Source of the DNA: Manis javanica
Taxonomy: Eukaryota; Chordata; Mammalia; Pholidota; Manidae
Direction of reading: 5' to 3'
NCBI RefSeq assembly: GCF_040802235.1
Contig: NC_133165.1
Location: 19,687,623-19,751,622 of the forward strand
Length of the DNA: 64,000 nt
How positions within the stretch are numbered: position 1 is the first letter of the stretch; each line of letters starts with the position of its first letter. A program made the translations under genes and the position numbers. Below, in pieces: positions 1 through 8,500 of the stretch. The notes beneath the pieces were generated by a model. It did no database searches and had not been told where the DNA came from. It was given only the letters and a program-made list of their open reading frames with translations.

Positions 1-163
1 AAGCTCAGGAGCCAACTGCCCATTTACGGGGAAAATAGGGATAGAGTACTTGTCAAAATGGCACCATGATGACGAAAACCAAATCCAAAATGTAGAAAAT
101 TCTATACAACATAATGACAGACTTCTCGAAAGTAAGAAGAGCGTAGTGGTAGTACCGTAGATT
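1..163. other. Non-coding flank, probably POM121-like intron
   Basis: No exon or repeat recognised. By position it lies downstream of the last visible minus-strand exon of the POM121-like gene, so it is probably intron. The next exon would lie off the left edge. Confidence 0.4.
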
Positions 164-1123
164 AAGAGTCTAAGAGAGGCCCGACGTCCCCGCCACGGGG
201 GAGGGCGCGCGGCCGCCTCCCCAGCCCGTGTGCTCCGCGCCTGCGGCGGCGGCGGCGGCAGCGGCGGTGGCCGCGGGGACAACGCGCCCTCGGTTCCCCG
301 CGGGGGGGAGCCTGACAGCTGGAGGCCGCCAGGGGGCGCCGGCCGCGCGGGGCCCGGAGAGCCCGGGGAGGCGGCGCTGTCAGGACGGCGACCTGCCGCC
401 TGCGGCTCCTCGGGCGGGCCGTGGCGCTGGGAGCCGGGGCCCGTCACCCAGGGAACCCGGCGTCCTGGCGAGGTCCGCGCGCCCCGGGGTGTGTCTGGCG
501 CGCCCCCAGTATTGAGGAGGGGTTCTGCCACCGCGGGGAGCTCGCCGGGCCGGCCTGAGCAGAGCGCCCGGGGAGGCAGAGGCCCCGGGAACGCGCGCCT
601 CCCGCGGCCGTCCCCGCAGCCGCCCGCGACGCGGGGGCGGCTCCCCACGCGTCTGCGCTGTGGGCCGTGAGAACGCGGTCTTCGCCCCCGGGGGACCTGC
701 GGGCGGCGGGGGCGCGACGCTCGCCCCGGCCCCGGAGCCCCGCCCCGCCCCCGGCGCTGCGCCCTGAGCATCCTTGCTCTGCCCAGGCCTGTTAAAAAGT
801 TGAAGATTATTTTTAACCCTGCCTGCTTGTTAGGCCGTCAGATACAGCCTTGTATAATGCTAAATCTGAAGCTCTGAGTGTGAATTAAGTCCCCTGAAAT
901 GTAAATGACGGTACTTATTTCAAATAATAGTAATTGGTAGCACTTCTGGAATGTTTACTATGGATGGTGTAGACTCTTGAACACTTTACATGTACTGCCT
1001 CACAACTATCTTATGAAGTAGGTCAAAATCATTATTTCCATAAGTGTACAACCTTACCTTCAGATTTTTTGTTACATATATTAATTAAATACCTTTAATG
1101 CTCAAAAAAAAGAGTCTAAGAGA
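164..1123 (+). pseudogene. Processed retrocopy with CpG-rich 5' end and 14-bp target-site duplication
   Basis: The 14-mer aagagtctaagaga occurs at 164-177 and 1110-1123, flanking a 932-bp insert. The insert starts abruptly with a very GC/CpG-rich part (about 178-780), becomes AT-rich, and ends with an ATTAAA-type signal at about 1083 and a short A-run ending at 1109. This is the structure of an L1-mobilised processed transcript, with the GC-rich part as the 5' exon of the source RNA. The GC-rich part has open frames of 95 and 146 codons. I recognise no protein in them and do not call them coding. An antisense MIR-like stretch (about 940-1060) would come from the source transcript's 3' end. 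The retained CpGs suggest a fairly recent insertion. Source gene unknown. Confidence 0.7.
940..1065 (-). repeat. MIR-like SINE fragment inside the retrocopy
   Basis: The stretch around ctcacaactatcttatgaagtaggt resembles the antisense MIR core. It is diverged and partial. Confidence 0.45.
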
Positions 1124-1222
1124 CATGTGAACCAAATGCAATGAGTTGATTTTTGGTCCCTGATTCAAAGTAACTGTAATAGACAGGGAGGGTAGGAAGG
1201 GCAAATTGGAGCGAGCGTGTAC

Positions 1223-1394
1223 CTGAGAGATGCCTCCAGTGGAGCTGTATGAACTGGTAATGGCATTGCGGCTGGACATACGGATGCCATGTGTGCACGT
1301 GGCCTTCAAGCAGCTCACAGCAGAGGTGGAGGGTCTCTCATGCAACTCGCTGTCTGAGCTCTGGGAACTGAGGCTGCTCTTCAGAGGCTCAGGC
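1223..1394 (-). CDS. POM121: POM121-like nucleoporin, internal coding exon (last visible)
   Basis: POM121 is a pore-membrane/FG nucleoporin that anchors the nuclear pore complex. This 172-bp exon is preceded by a pyrimidine-rich acceptor (ttatttccctgttag, minus strand) and followed by a GTACAC donor (plus 1222-1217). One reading frame is open throughout. It encodes a serine-rich segment with LSSQSSDS followed by SSRNAITSSYSSTGG, which I recognise as the conserved POM121 block before its C-terminal part. The exon starts by completing a codon and ends on a codon boundary. The FG-repeat part would lie beyond the left edge. Assignment to POM121 rather than a paralogue (POM121C/L) is not resolved. 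Confidence 0.78.
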
Positions 1395-2154
1395 CTAACA
1401 GGGAAATAAAAGGGGAAAACACAGATGTGCTACTGAAAGGCATCAACATTGTTTTAAGGCTTCATCCACAGTCACAAAATCGTTCTAACGTAATGGAAAA
1501 GGATAATGTTCATTTTACTGTTAATTCAGCTAAACATGTGTCACAAAGTCAGAAAGGGAAAGCTCAGTATTTTAAAAATTAAACGTATGATTCTACTTAC
1601 GTATACTCTAGGAAACGCACACAAATCTATAGTGACAGAATGGGGACCAACAGATGCCTGGCAACAGGGGCAGGATGAGAGGGAGGTTTTAAGGCTCCAC
1701 CAAGGGGCACGGGGAAACTTCTGGCAGTGATGGTGATGTTCATTAACTTGACTGTGGGGATGGTTTCGTGGGTGTGAAATTTAGACAAAATAGTTATTGT
1801 GGCAAGTTACTCAAAATGTTCCTCTCTGATTTCAAAGAGGAAAATTTATAGGACAATAATTCTGATAAGGATACATGCCAGAATTGGTCAAATTGTACAC
1901 TTCAAAGAGGCACAGTTTATTTATGTCGATTATACCTCAGTAAAGGTGTTAAAAAAATTTTAGGAGGAACCAACCACTTTTTCTAAGATTCAAACTGAAA
2001 CAAATTCCCTAAACATCTTTCCTGTGAAATAGTCATTATCCTTCCCTCCCTCATTTCCTTATGCCCCTGAGGTTTTCCTCCTCTGGGCTAGTGCTTATGT
2101 ACCTTTAGAACCCCCTCACCCACCACCACCCCGTGACATCTTGAGTTGCTTCAC
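1395..2154 (-). other. POM121-like intron
   Basis: Intron between the exon at 1223-1394 and the candidate exon at 2155-2271. It contains an old L1 3' end (about 1600-1970). No other coding signal was seen. Confidence 0.6.
1600..1970 (+). repeat. Old L1 3'-UTR fragment (L1MA/MB type)
   Basis: The stretch gttcattaacttgactgtgg, then 'tcaaattgtacacttcaaag', and a terminal 'tatacctcagtaaaggtgtta' before an A-rich tail are characteristic of ancient L1 3' ends. It lies within an intron of the POM121-like gene, in the opposite orientation. Confidence 0.75.
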
Positions 2155-2271
2155 TCGCAGTGAATTTCCTTGGTGTCTGCCTCCTCTTGCAGGGCAGCAC
2201 AGCCAACCAGCAGCGCCCCGCGGACAGCAGGACTAAGGCATTCAGGACCACCACTGACTGTCGGCTTTTCT
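2155..2271 (-). CDS. POM121: Candidate divergent POM121-like exon
   Basis: POM121 normally has a segment between the acidic EEEDQ region and the SSQSSD block, and this is the only candidate for it. On the minus strand there is an acceptor (attccttttccataagtactag) and a GTGAAG donor (plus 2154-2149). The 117-bp frame is open and has the same phase (one completing base, two leftover bases) as its neighbours. The encoded SGGPECLSPAV resembles the expected region only weakly. Skipping it also keeps the frame, so it may be decayed or alternatively spliced. Confidence 0.4.
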
Positions 2272-2498
2272 CTAGTACTTATGGAAAAGGAATACTACAA
2301 AATGCATGTAACCTGTGCCTAACGAAAGGCATGGCATTAAAGCTCTTGTTACCAAGCTCTTCCATGAGAGCCGAAGAAGGGGACCTGCTGTTCACACACA
2401 GGAGGTGGCCTCTGATTCTTCTGGGGAGTGATCTCTCTTTCAACAAACCCCAGGAGCCCGTGTGGGAGGCGCCTTAAGTACTCTGCAGGGCATGTTAC

Positions 2499-2639
2499 CT
2501 TGTTTTATCCTCCTGACCAGCAGCAGATGTTTGGTCTTCCTCCTCCTCCACTGTCCTTTTCTTCCTCTTCCAACGTTGGAGGCCAAGCAGAACAGCCTCC
2601 TTTGACCACGGGTCTGGGGCCTTAGGGATCTGCGCTGCT
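2499..2639 (-). CDS. POM121: POM121-like nucleoporin, internal exon with acidic RTVEEEEDQ block
   Basis: This 141-bp exon has a strong acceptor (cctgttttctgttacag) and a donor at AACAAG|GTAACA on the minus strand. The single open frame encodes KAPDPWSKEAVLLGL followed by a basic stretch and RTVEEEEDQ, then GQEDK. This order (APDP-xKE-VL, KKRTVEEEDQ, GQE-K) is characteristic of POM121 just upstream of its nuclear-localisation region. One base completes a codon at the start and two remain at the end, matching both neighbouring exons. No stop or frameshift is visible. Confidence 0.82.
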
Positions 2640-2958
2640 CTGTAACAGAAAACAGGATTCTTGCATTAAGATATTCTGATTATCATGCTCCATAGCATGA
2701 ACTTCAGGCACTGGAAATCAGAAGCTATCCAACAAGCAAAAGGATAATTTATACACTCACACAAATGGCCCTTAGCTGTTAAGCTACAGTCTTGGGAAAA
2801 ACCCAGAAAATAAAAAACTGCTCAATAACTAGAACTTGAGATTTCTCCTTCACATAAGGAGCTTCTTCCTTTCCTTTGAGTTAGTTATTCTGTCAGATGA
2901 ACAACTGCAAGAGAATAAAGTGGACACACTGGGAGTCTTTTCCTCGAGAAATGCTCAC
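2640..2958 (-). other. Short POM121-like intron
   Basis: 319-bp intron between two phase-compatible exons, with GT (plus 2958-2957) and AG (plus 2641-2640). No repeat recognised. Confidence 0.7.
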
Positions 2959-3168
2959 ATTGGCAAACGAGCCAGGTTGCTCCCAGGAGGAGCAATCCTC
3001 ACTGTCGAAGGCCTGCATACCACTCTGGAATTACCAGGAGACAGCACACACTTCCTGTGACCGCCATTCCAGCACAGCTTGGGAAGCACATGGGAATACC
3101 GGGCCTGCTGGATTCGGTATCGTCTTGGAGGTGTTATGCCAAAGTGGTGTGATAAAGTCCCACAGTTC
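2959..3168 (-). CDS. POM121: POM121-like nucleoporin exon with CGTL...RYRIQQ...TVRIAPP block
   Basis: This 210-bp exon has a strong acceptor (tgtctcccattctccacag) and a GTGAGC donor (plus 2958-2953). Its frame is open throughout. It encodes NCGTL, PPRRYRIQQARYS, LCWNGG, then TVRIAPP near the 3' end (about plus 2985-3005), in the same order as in the POM121 family. The start phase accepts two bases from either alternative first exon (4578-4786 or 6704-6885). The end phase fits the exon at 2499-2639. Confidence 0.85.
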
Positions 3169-4577
3169 CTGTGGAGAATGGGAGACACATTATGGAATCA
3201 AAGCAGCTTAGAAGAATGACAGAAAATTTAAATTACTTAAGAACCATGTGGGTTCAGTTATTTTCCAGAGAGCTTAAGCCTCTAAGTAACACAAAACATA
3301 GCATTTTTATGGCAACTTTCCCTATTCCACCTAAGGGCAGAAAGTGGCAGGTACTTAACAGCTGTCCCTGCAATGGATTCAACAACGTTGAAGGGGAAAT
3401 TGAAAAACTGCCCACATAAGTAAAACTATAGTGGAAGAAAAGTGTGCATAAGGACTTGCAGGGACAAAGTTTATAAGAATCCTTCAATCTCATATGCTAA
3501 GTCATCAGAAATATACTTTAAAAGGTTTGACTTTAAAAAGTCAAACATTTCAAAAATCTGAATGTTCACCTTTTCAAATAAATGTACTTATCAAGGATCT
3601 AGGATTGTCACTGAAGTTTTGAATTTTGTTATCACTCAGCTACTGGGACTAAAGGAGAACACAAGTCTTTTTAATCTAATCATCTTTATCAGCCAAGTTC
3701 TACCAATCCAGGAGGTTTCCTCTTTGAGCTCGGCCGATACAATGTATTGGTCCAAAGATAAAAAAGTAACAAAACCTAGTATAGTAATATACTTTACAGA
3801 CAGACAGTATTCTCACCTGAAGCAGGGATATTTTAAGTGATTTACCAAGCCAAGTATTCTGCTAAACCCATACTGTATTAAAGTTCAGAGCTTTAAGAAC
3901 TGAAAGAAGGATTTGCAACAACATGGATTGGGTTAGAGGGTATTATGCTCAGTGAAATAAGCCAGGCAGAGAAAGACAAGCATCAAGTGATTTCACTCAT
4001 CTGTGGAGCATAAGAACAAAGAAAAAACTGAAGGCCCAAAACAGCAGCAGACTCACAGAACCCGAGAATGGACTAACAGATACTAAAAGGAAAGGGACTG
4101 GGGAAGGTGGGTGGGAAGGGAGGGAAAAGGGGAACTAGGGGCATTAGGATCAGCATACATGATGTAGGGGGATGGGCACGGGGAGGGCAGTATAGCACAC
4201 AGAGAAGTCAAGTAGTGACTCTATAGCATCTCCCTATGTTGATGGACAGTGACTGTAATGGGGTATGAGGGGGGGACTTGATAATGGGGGGAGTCTAGTA
4301 ACCACAATGTTGCTCATGTAACTGAACACTAATGATACCAAAAATAATTAAAAAGTAAAAATAAAAGGAATAGAAAAATGACCCCAAAAAAAAGAACTGA
4401 AAGAAGGGAACAGTTCTGGCAGCACATCTCTTAGCAAAAGCTAAAGGGAGGCAGGACACGGTGGACGCGCACCAAGGTGTTTGAAGAGGTGAAAAGGGCA
4501 CAGAACCCACTTAGGACTTCAGAAAAAAAAACTGTCAACGTCAAGTCCTCGGTCTGGGGAAGGTCAGCGTGTCTTAC
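3169..4577 (-). other. POM121-like intron 1 (from the proximal first exon)
   Basis: The intron runs from the donor of the 4578-4786 exon to the acceptor at 3168. It contains a 5'-truncated L1 (3911-4391) and the left boundary of the tandem duplication (about 3.8 kb). No further exon was found in it. Confidence 0.6.
3895..4407 (+). mobile_element. 5'-truncated L1 insertion with 16-bp target-site duplication (copy 1)
   Basis: The 16-mer aagaactgaaagaagg at 3895-3910 and 4392-4407 flanks a 481-bp insert. The insert begins in the last codons of L1 ORF2 (the ...[12 protein letters not shown]... region) and continues through an L1 3' UTR (ggacttgataatggggggag; taatgataccaaaaataatt) to an A-rich tail. 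A second copy at about 6034-6530 shows the insertion predates the local duplication. Confidence 0.85.
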
Positions 4578-4786
4578 CAGCGGGAAGGCCTCCGAGGGGA
4601 CCCAAGGAAACGAAAGGGGACTGAGGGCTGAATGGGATCGGGGCGGGCCGAGGGAGCCGTCGGGGCGGGGCTTGCCGGGCGGGCGGGGCTTGCGAGGAAG
4701 GCCGGGCGCGCGAGTGGGCCCCGGCGCCTGGCCTCCGGATCCGGGGCGGAATGCGGGGGGCGGAGCTTGCTCAGAAATCCTCCCAT
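4578..4786 (-). CDS. POM121: POM121-like alternative first coding exon (proximal copy)
   Basis: The exon reads from an ATG at plus 4786-4784 to a GTAAGAC donor (plus 4577-4571) and gives 69 codons plus two bases. The product begins MGGFLSKLRPP, resembling the MGSYLGKP-type start seen inside longer POM121 proteins, and is rich in P, A and R. Its last residues (PRRPSR, then a codon split with the next exon) lead directly into NCGTL of the 2959-3168 exon. No hydrophobic segment precedes the ATG in this exon, so the product would lack the N-terminal membrane domain of full-length POM121. The split codon gives W here but R from the distal copy. Upstream frames running through the minisatellite are probably not translated. 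Confidence 0.7.
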
Positions 4787-4884
4787 TTGGAGCGACGAGC
4801 GAGCTCTGTCCGGCGGGCGAGCGGCTTCCGCGGCCCCGTCTGCCAGACTGCCTGCTTTCGCTAGTGCGCCTGGGCTAGAGGCGG

Positions 4885-5139
4885 GCGGGCATTGTGCGCT
4901 GGCGGGCCTTGTGCGCTGGCGGGCCTTGTGCGCTGGCGGGCATTGTGCGCTGGCGGGCCTTGTGCGCTGGAGGGCCTTGTGCGCTGGCGGGCCTTGTGCG
5001 CTGGCGGGCATCGTGCGCTGGCGGGCCTTGTGCGCTGGAGGGCCTTGTGCGCTGGCGGGCCTTGTGCGCTGGCGGGCATTGTGCGCTGGCGGGCCTTGTG
5101 CGCTGGGGGGCATTGTGCGCTGGCGGGCCTTGTGCTCTG
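4885..5139. repeat. 17-bp minisatellite, 15 units
   Basis: Unit gcgggcMttgtgcgctg repeated 15 times with a few substitutions (c/a at position 7; gagggc, ggggggc variants). It begins about 100 bp 5' of the proximal first-exon ATG, so probably lies in the leader or promoter. The unit lacks stop codons in most frames, which produces the long spurious frames on both strands here. Confidence 0.95.
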
Positions 5140-5359
5140 GCCCAAGTTCCCGGGAGACGGCGCACGAATGGCAGGCAGCTCGGGGCTCGCAGCTCAGGAC
5201 ACCCCCTCCCCCAGGCCGCGGTGACCACCCCCAGCCAGATCGGCCAGCGCGGCCGCCACGGGCACCAGGTTCTCAGCACTAGACCAGTTGGCGAGACAGC
5301 AAAAAAGAAAAAGGAAAAGGAAAAGCACTGAAGTGTTTCATAAAAGTCAATTGGTACAA

Positions 5360-5941
5360 TGTGAACTTTTTTTCTTTTTCATTAAGGTATCATTGATATA
5401 TTACACTGCTCTGAAGGTTTCACAAGAGAAACCATGTGGGTACTACATTCACCCATATCATCGAGTCCCCCCCATACCCCATTGCTGTCGCTGTCCATCA
5501 GCATAGCACCGTGACACAGAGTCCCTACTTGTCTTCTCTGAGCTACACTTTCTTCCCCGTGACCCCACACACAATGTGCACCAATCATAATACCCCTGAG
5601 TCCTCCTCTCCCTCCCACGCCCCTTCCCTTTGGTAACCTCTAGTCCCCTCTTGGAGTCTGTGAGTCCGCTGCTGTTTTGTTCCTTCAGATTTGCTTTGCA
5701 TTCATACTCCACAAATGAGGGAAATCCTTTGGCACTTGTCTTTCTCCGCCTGGCTTATTTCACTGAGCATAATACTCTCTAGCTCCATCCATGTTGTTAC
5801 AAATGGTAGGATTTGTTTTCTTCTTACGGCTGAATAGTGTAACATTTTGTATTTGTGCCACCTCTTCTCTATCCATTCATCTACTGATGGACACTTAGGA
5901 TGCTTCCATATCTTGGCTGTTGTAAATAGTGCTGCAATAAA
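5360..5941 (-). mobile_element. 5'-truncated L1 3' end, antisense
   Basis: From a T-rich start the sequence passes through the complement of an L1 3' UTR into the complement of the ORF2 C-terminus ('cttatttcactgagcataat', 'tgtaaatagtgctgcaataaac'). It ends abruptly at the boundary of duplication copy 2. It lies between the two duplicated islands. Confidence 0.8.
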
Positions 5942-6033
5942 CAGACAAATGGTATCCTCACCTGAAGCAGGGATTTTTTAAGTGATTTACCAAGTATTCT
6001 GCTAAACCCATACTGTATTAAAGTTCAGAGCTT

Positions 6034-6530
6034 TAAGAACTGAAAGGATTTGCAACAACGTGGATTGGGTTAGAGGGTATTATGCTCAGTGAAATAAGCC
6101 AGGCAGAGAAAGACAAGTATCACATGATGTCACTCATCTGTGGAGCATAAGAACAAAGAAGAAACTGAAGGCCCAAAACAGCAGCCGACTCACAGAACCT
6201 GAGAATGGACTAACAGATACCAAAGGGAAAGGGACTGGGAAGGGTGAGTGGGAAGGGAGGGACGAGAGGAATAAGGGGCATTAGGATCAGCATACATGAT
6301 GTAGGGGGGTGGCAGTATAGCACACAGAGAAGTCAAGTAGTGACTCTAGAGCACCTCCCTATGCTGATGGACAGTGACTGTAATGGTTGATGAGTGGGGG
6401 ACTTGATAATGGGGGGAGTCTAGTAACCACAATGTCGCTCATGTAACTGAACACTAATGATACCAAAAATAATTAAAAAGTAAAAATAAAAGGAATAGAA
6501 AAATGACCCCAAAAAAAAAGAACTGAAAGA
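6034..6530 (+). mobile_element. 5'-truncated L1 insertion (copy 2 of the 3895-4407 element)
   Basis: Same ORF2 C-terminal start, 3' UTR and A-rich end as the element at 3895-4407, at the same position in the duplicated segment. It arrived by segmental duplication, not a second insertion. Confidence 0.85.
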
Positions 6531-6703
6531 AGGGAACAGTTCTGGCAGCACATCTCTTAGCAAAAGCAAAAGGGAGGCAGGACACGGTGGACGCGCACCA
6601 AGGTGTTTGAAGAGGTGAAAAGGGCACAGAACCCACTTAGGACTTCAGAAAAAAAAACTGTCAAAGTCAAGTCCTCGGTCTGGGGAGGGTCAGCATATCT
6701 TAC

Positions 6704-6885
6704 CGGCGGGAAGGCCTCCGACGGTACCCAAGGAAACGAGTGAGGACTGAGGGCTGAAGGGGATCGGGGCGGGCCGAGGGAGCCGTCGGGGCGGGGCTTG
6801 CGAGGAAGGCCGGGCGCGCGCGGCGCCTGGCCTCCGGATCGGGGGCGGGCTGCGGGGGGCGGAGCTTGCTCAGAAATCCTCCCAT
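6704..6885 (-). CDS. POM121: POM121-like alternative first coding exon (distal copy)
   Basis: ATG at plus 6885-6883; GTAAGA donor at plus 6703-6698; 60 codons plus two bases. The product starts MGGFLSKLRPPQPAPDPE, closer to the POM121 PPQPAP sequence than the proximal copy. It is nine codons shorter, in frame. It ends ...RRPSR with a split codon that becomes R when joined to the 2959-3168 exon, the residue expected for POM121. It is therefore probably the ancestral exon. No membrane segment is encoded. Confidence 0.7.
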
Positions 6886-6983
6886 TTGGAGCGACGAGCG
6901 AGCTCTGTCCGGCGGGCGAGCGGTTTCCGCGGCTCTGTCTGCCAGACGGCCTGCCTTCGCCAGCGCGCCTGGGCTAGAGGCGG

Positions 6984-7034
6984 GCGGGCATTGTGCGCTG
7001 GCGGGCATTGTGCACTGGCGGGCATTGTGCGCTG
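6984..7034. repeat. 17-bp minisatellite, 3 units
   Basis: Three units of the 17-bp motif at the position corresponding to the 15-unit array at 4885-5139. Confidence 0.92.
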
Positions 7035-7090
7035 GCGGAGCGCGCGCCCAAGTTGCTGGGAGACGGCGCGCGAATGGGCAGCTCGAGGTT

Positions 7091-7620
7091 GATGCATTGG
7101 ATGTGAAAGCTATGTCACTAGTAAGTGTCCACATCTGTCATGAGTTTACGGGGTCAATAATACAACGTTTAAAGAGGTAGTGTAAACGAAAGCAACTGAA
7201 TATGCTATATAGGAAAGAATGTACTTCAATTAAGTCCTAATGCCTTAGTCTTCCATTATTACAAATATATAAATGACTTAAATGCCCCTATTTGAGAAAA
7301 GTGTACTTTTTTCCCTTAGATGTGGTAAACGCACAGTGCCTCTGGGTTCTCCAGATATTTAGTAAAACTAAAATAGAAAAGATATACTCCATTTTATTTC
7401 CCTTGGACACAAATAAGTCCCTCCCATCATGTTTGGCCAATAGCAATGCACCATCTCTGTCTTGCTTTCTGCTCATACCCATTGGCTGACTGGTCCTATG
7501 AGCCACACTGACTTTAAAGGTGGTTATACAATTCTCCCAGGAGTCCCAAGGGTCAGCACACAAAATTAACCCTAGCCAATGGAACATGTTTGCAATGCCT
7601 AAGAACACAGAATGTGGAAA
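7091..7620. other. Unassigned upstream flank of POM121-like gene
   Basis: Ordinary AT-balanced sequence after the distal CpG island. No exon or repeat recognised; open frames here are short. Confidence 0.4.
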
Positions 7621-7621
7621 C

Positions 7622-7865
7622 TAGTCGTGGTTAAGAGATCACCTAGGGCCAGAGTGCCTGGATTAGAATCCTGGCTCCATCATTCAATAACTGGGCAATT
7701 TTGGGGCAAATTACTTAATTTCCATGGGCCTCAGTTTCTCTTCTATAAAACAGGGAAAATAATGACACCTATTATGCACAACTGTTACAAAAACTCAAAG
7801 AAATTATTCCCTTAAGCAAACACTACAGATCCACAGGCACATGAAAAGCATTCAATAAAAATGTT
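7622..7865 (+). repeat. MIR SINE
   Basis: Sense MIR: 'ctggattagaatcctggctcc', 'aattacttaatttcc...cctcagtttc' and a terminal 'gcattcaataaaaatgtt'. Confidence 0.85.
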
Positions 7866-8129
7866 ATGTACAACAGCTTAACTCCTCTCTGGCTTGGCAG
7901 CTCGTTACTCAAAAGTTGAGATGATTGACAATACTGTGCTACGTGTTCTGAGTTTTCAACCTTTACATCACTTTTCAAAGTGAAACATATTAAGCCACTA
8001 AAAACAAATTCAGAAAAATTGGAAGATCTATTTATTTTTATAACTTTGAAGAAAGTTCAGCTACTAAATATAATGATTTGAAAGAACAGATTTTTCCTGA
8101 AACTCAATTTAAGACTATTTTAATACAAA

Positions 8130-8345
8130 AGAATAATAGTAGCCAACATTTGTGTACCTGCCACTTGGTATGCACTTGATATAAGTTATCTCATTTAATC
8201 TTCACAATAACTGAAGGAGAGACAAGTACTCTCAGTAACTGAGTTTTATAGATCTAAGGACAACTTGGATTGAAAGAAGTTACAAATCTCTAGGTCATAG
8301 GGTTGGCAAGCAGTTGACCTGAGTATTCACTGAATCCATCTGACT
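8130..8345 (-). repeat. MIR SINE, antisense
   Basis: 'ttatctcatttaatcttcacaataactgaagga' and 'tctgactcc' follow the antisense MIR consensus. Confidence 0.8.
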
Positions 8346-8500
8346 CCATGTAACCTTAGGAAGTACTTATTTAGTTTCTAGGCCTCAAGTCTTTCCATCT
8401 GCAAAATACAGATAATTATAATACCGTCTTCACAGAATCTTCATAATGTGAAAATGGGTTAGTATATGCAGACTACCAGCACTGTATTAGTTATGGTAAT
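8346..8500 (+). repeat. MIR SINE fragment
   Basis: 'tgtaaccttaggaagtactta...ctcaagtctttccatctgcaaaat' matches the sense MIR core. It abuts an antisense MIR. Confidence 0.65.

Larger units (their letters stand above)
3796..5180. repeat. Tandem duplication, copy 1 (intron part, L1, first exon, CpG island)
   Basis: Matches 5940-7090 almost collinearly from 'cctcacctgaagcagggat' to the sequence after the minisatellite ('gaatgg...cagctcg'). The offset is about 2.14 kb. Differences include an in-frame 27-bp length difference in the coding exon and a different minisatellite copy number. Boundaries are approximate. Confidence 0.88.
4560..5300 (-). promoter_or_regulatory. CpG island / probable promoter of proximal first exon
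   Basis: A dense GC/CpG tract surrounds the first coding exon and extends upstream of it (higher coordinates) through the 17-bp minisatellite. It has GGGGCGG-type GC boxes and no obvious TATA box. Promoter activity is inferred from CpG density and position. Confidence 0.6.
5940..7090. repeat. Tandem duplication, copy 2
   Basis: Second copy of 3796-5180, carrying the same L1 insertion (about 6034-6530), first exon and minisatellite, with small indels. One L1 target-site repeat has lost 'aag' here. Confidence 0.88.
6700..7090 (-). promoter_or_regulatory. CpG island / probable promoter of distal first exon
   Basis: Copy of the 4560-5300 island with the same CpG-rich first exon and leader but a short minisatellite. 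CpG density falls off after about 7090. Promoter function is inferred. Confidence 0.55.

Noticed and set aside
228..670. 95- and 146-codon frames in the GC-rich block
   Set aside because: They lie in the GC-rich 5' part of a processed retrocopy, have no recognisable protein sequence, and GC-rich DNA has few stops.
4574..5331. Several 94-216 codon frames across the 17-bp minisatellite on both strands
   Set aside because: The repeat unit lacks stops in most frames and 17 is not a multiple of 3, so all frames read through. Only the part from the MGGFL ATG to the donor (minus strand) has independent support.
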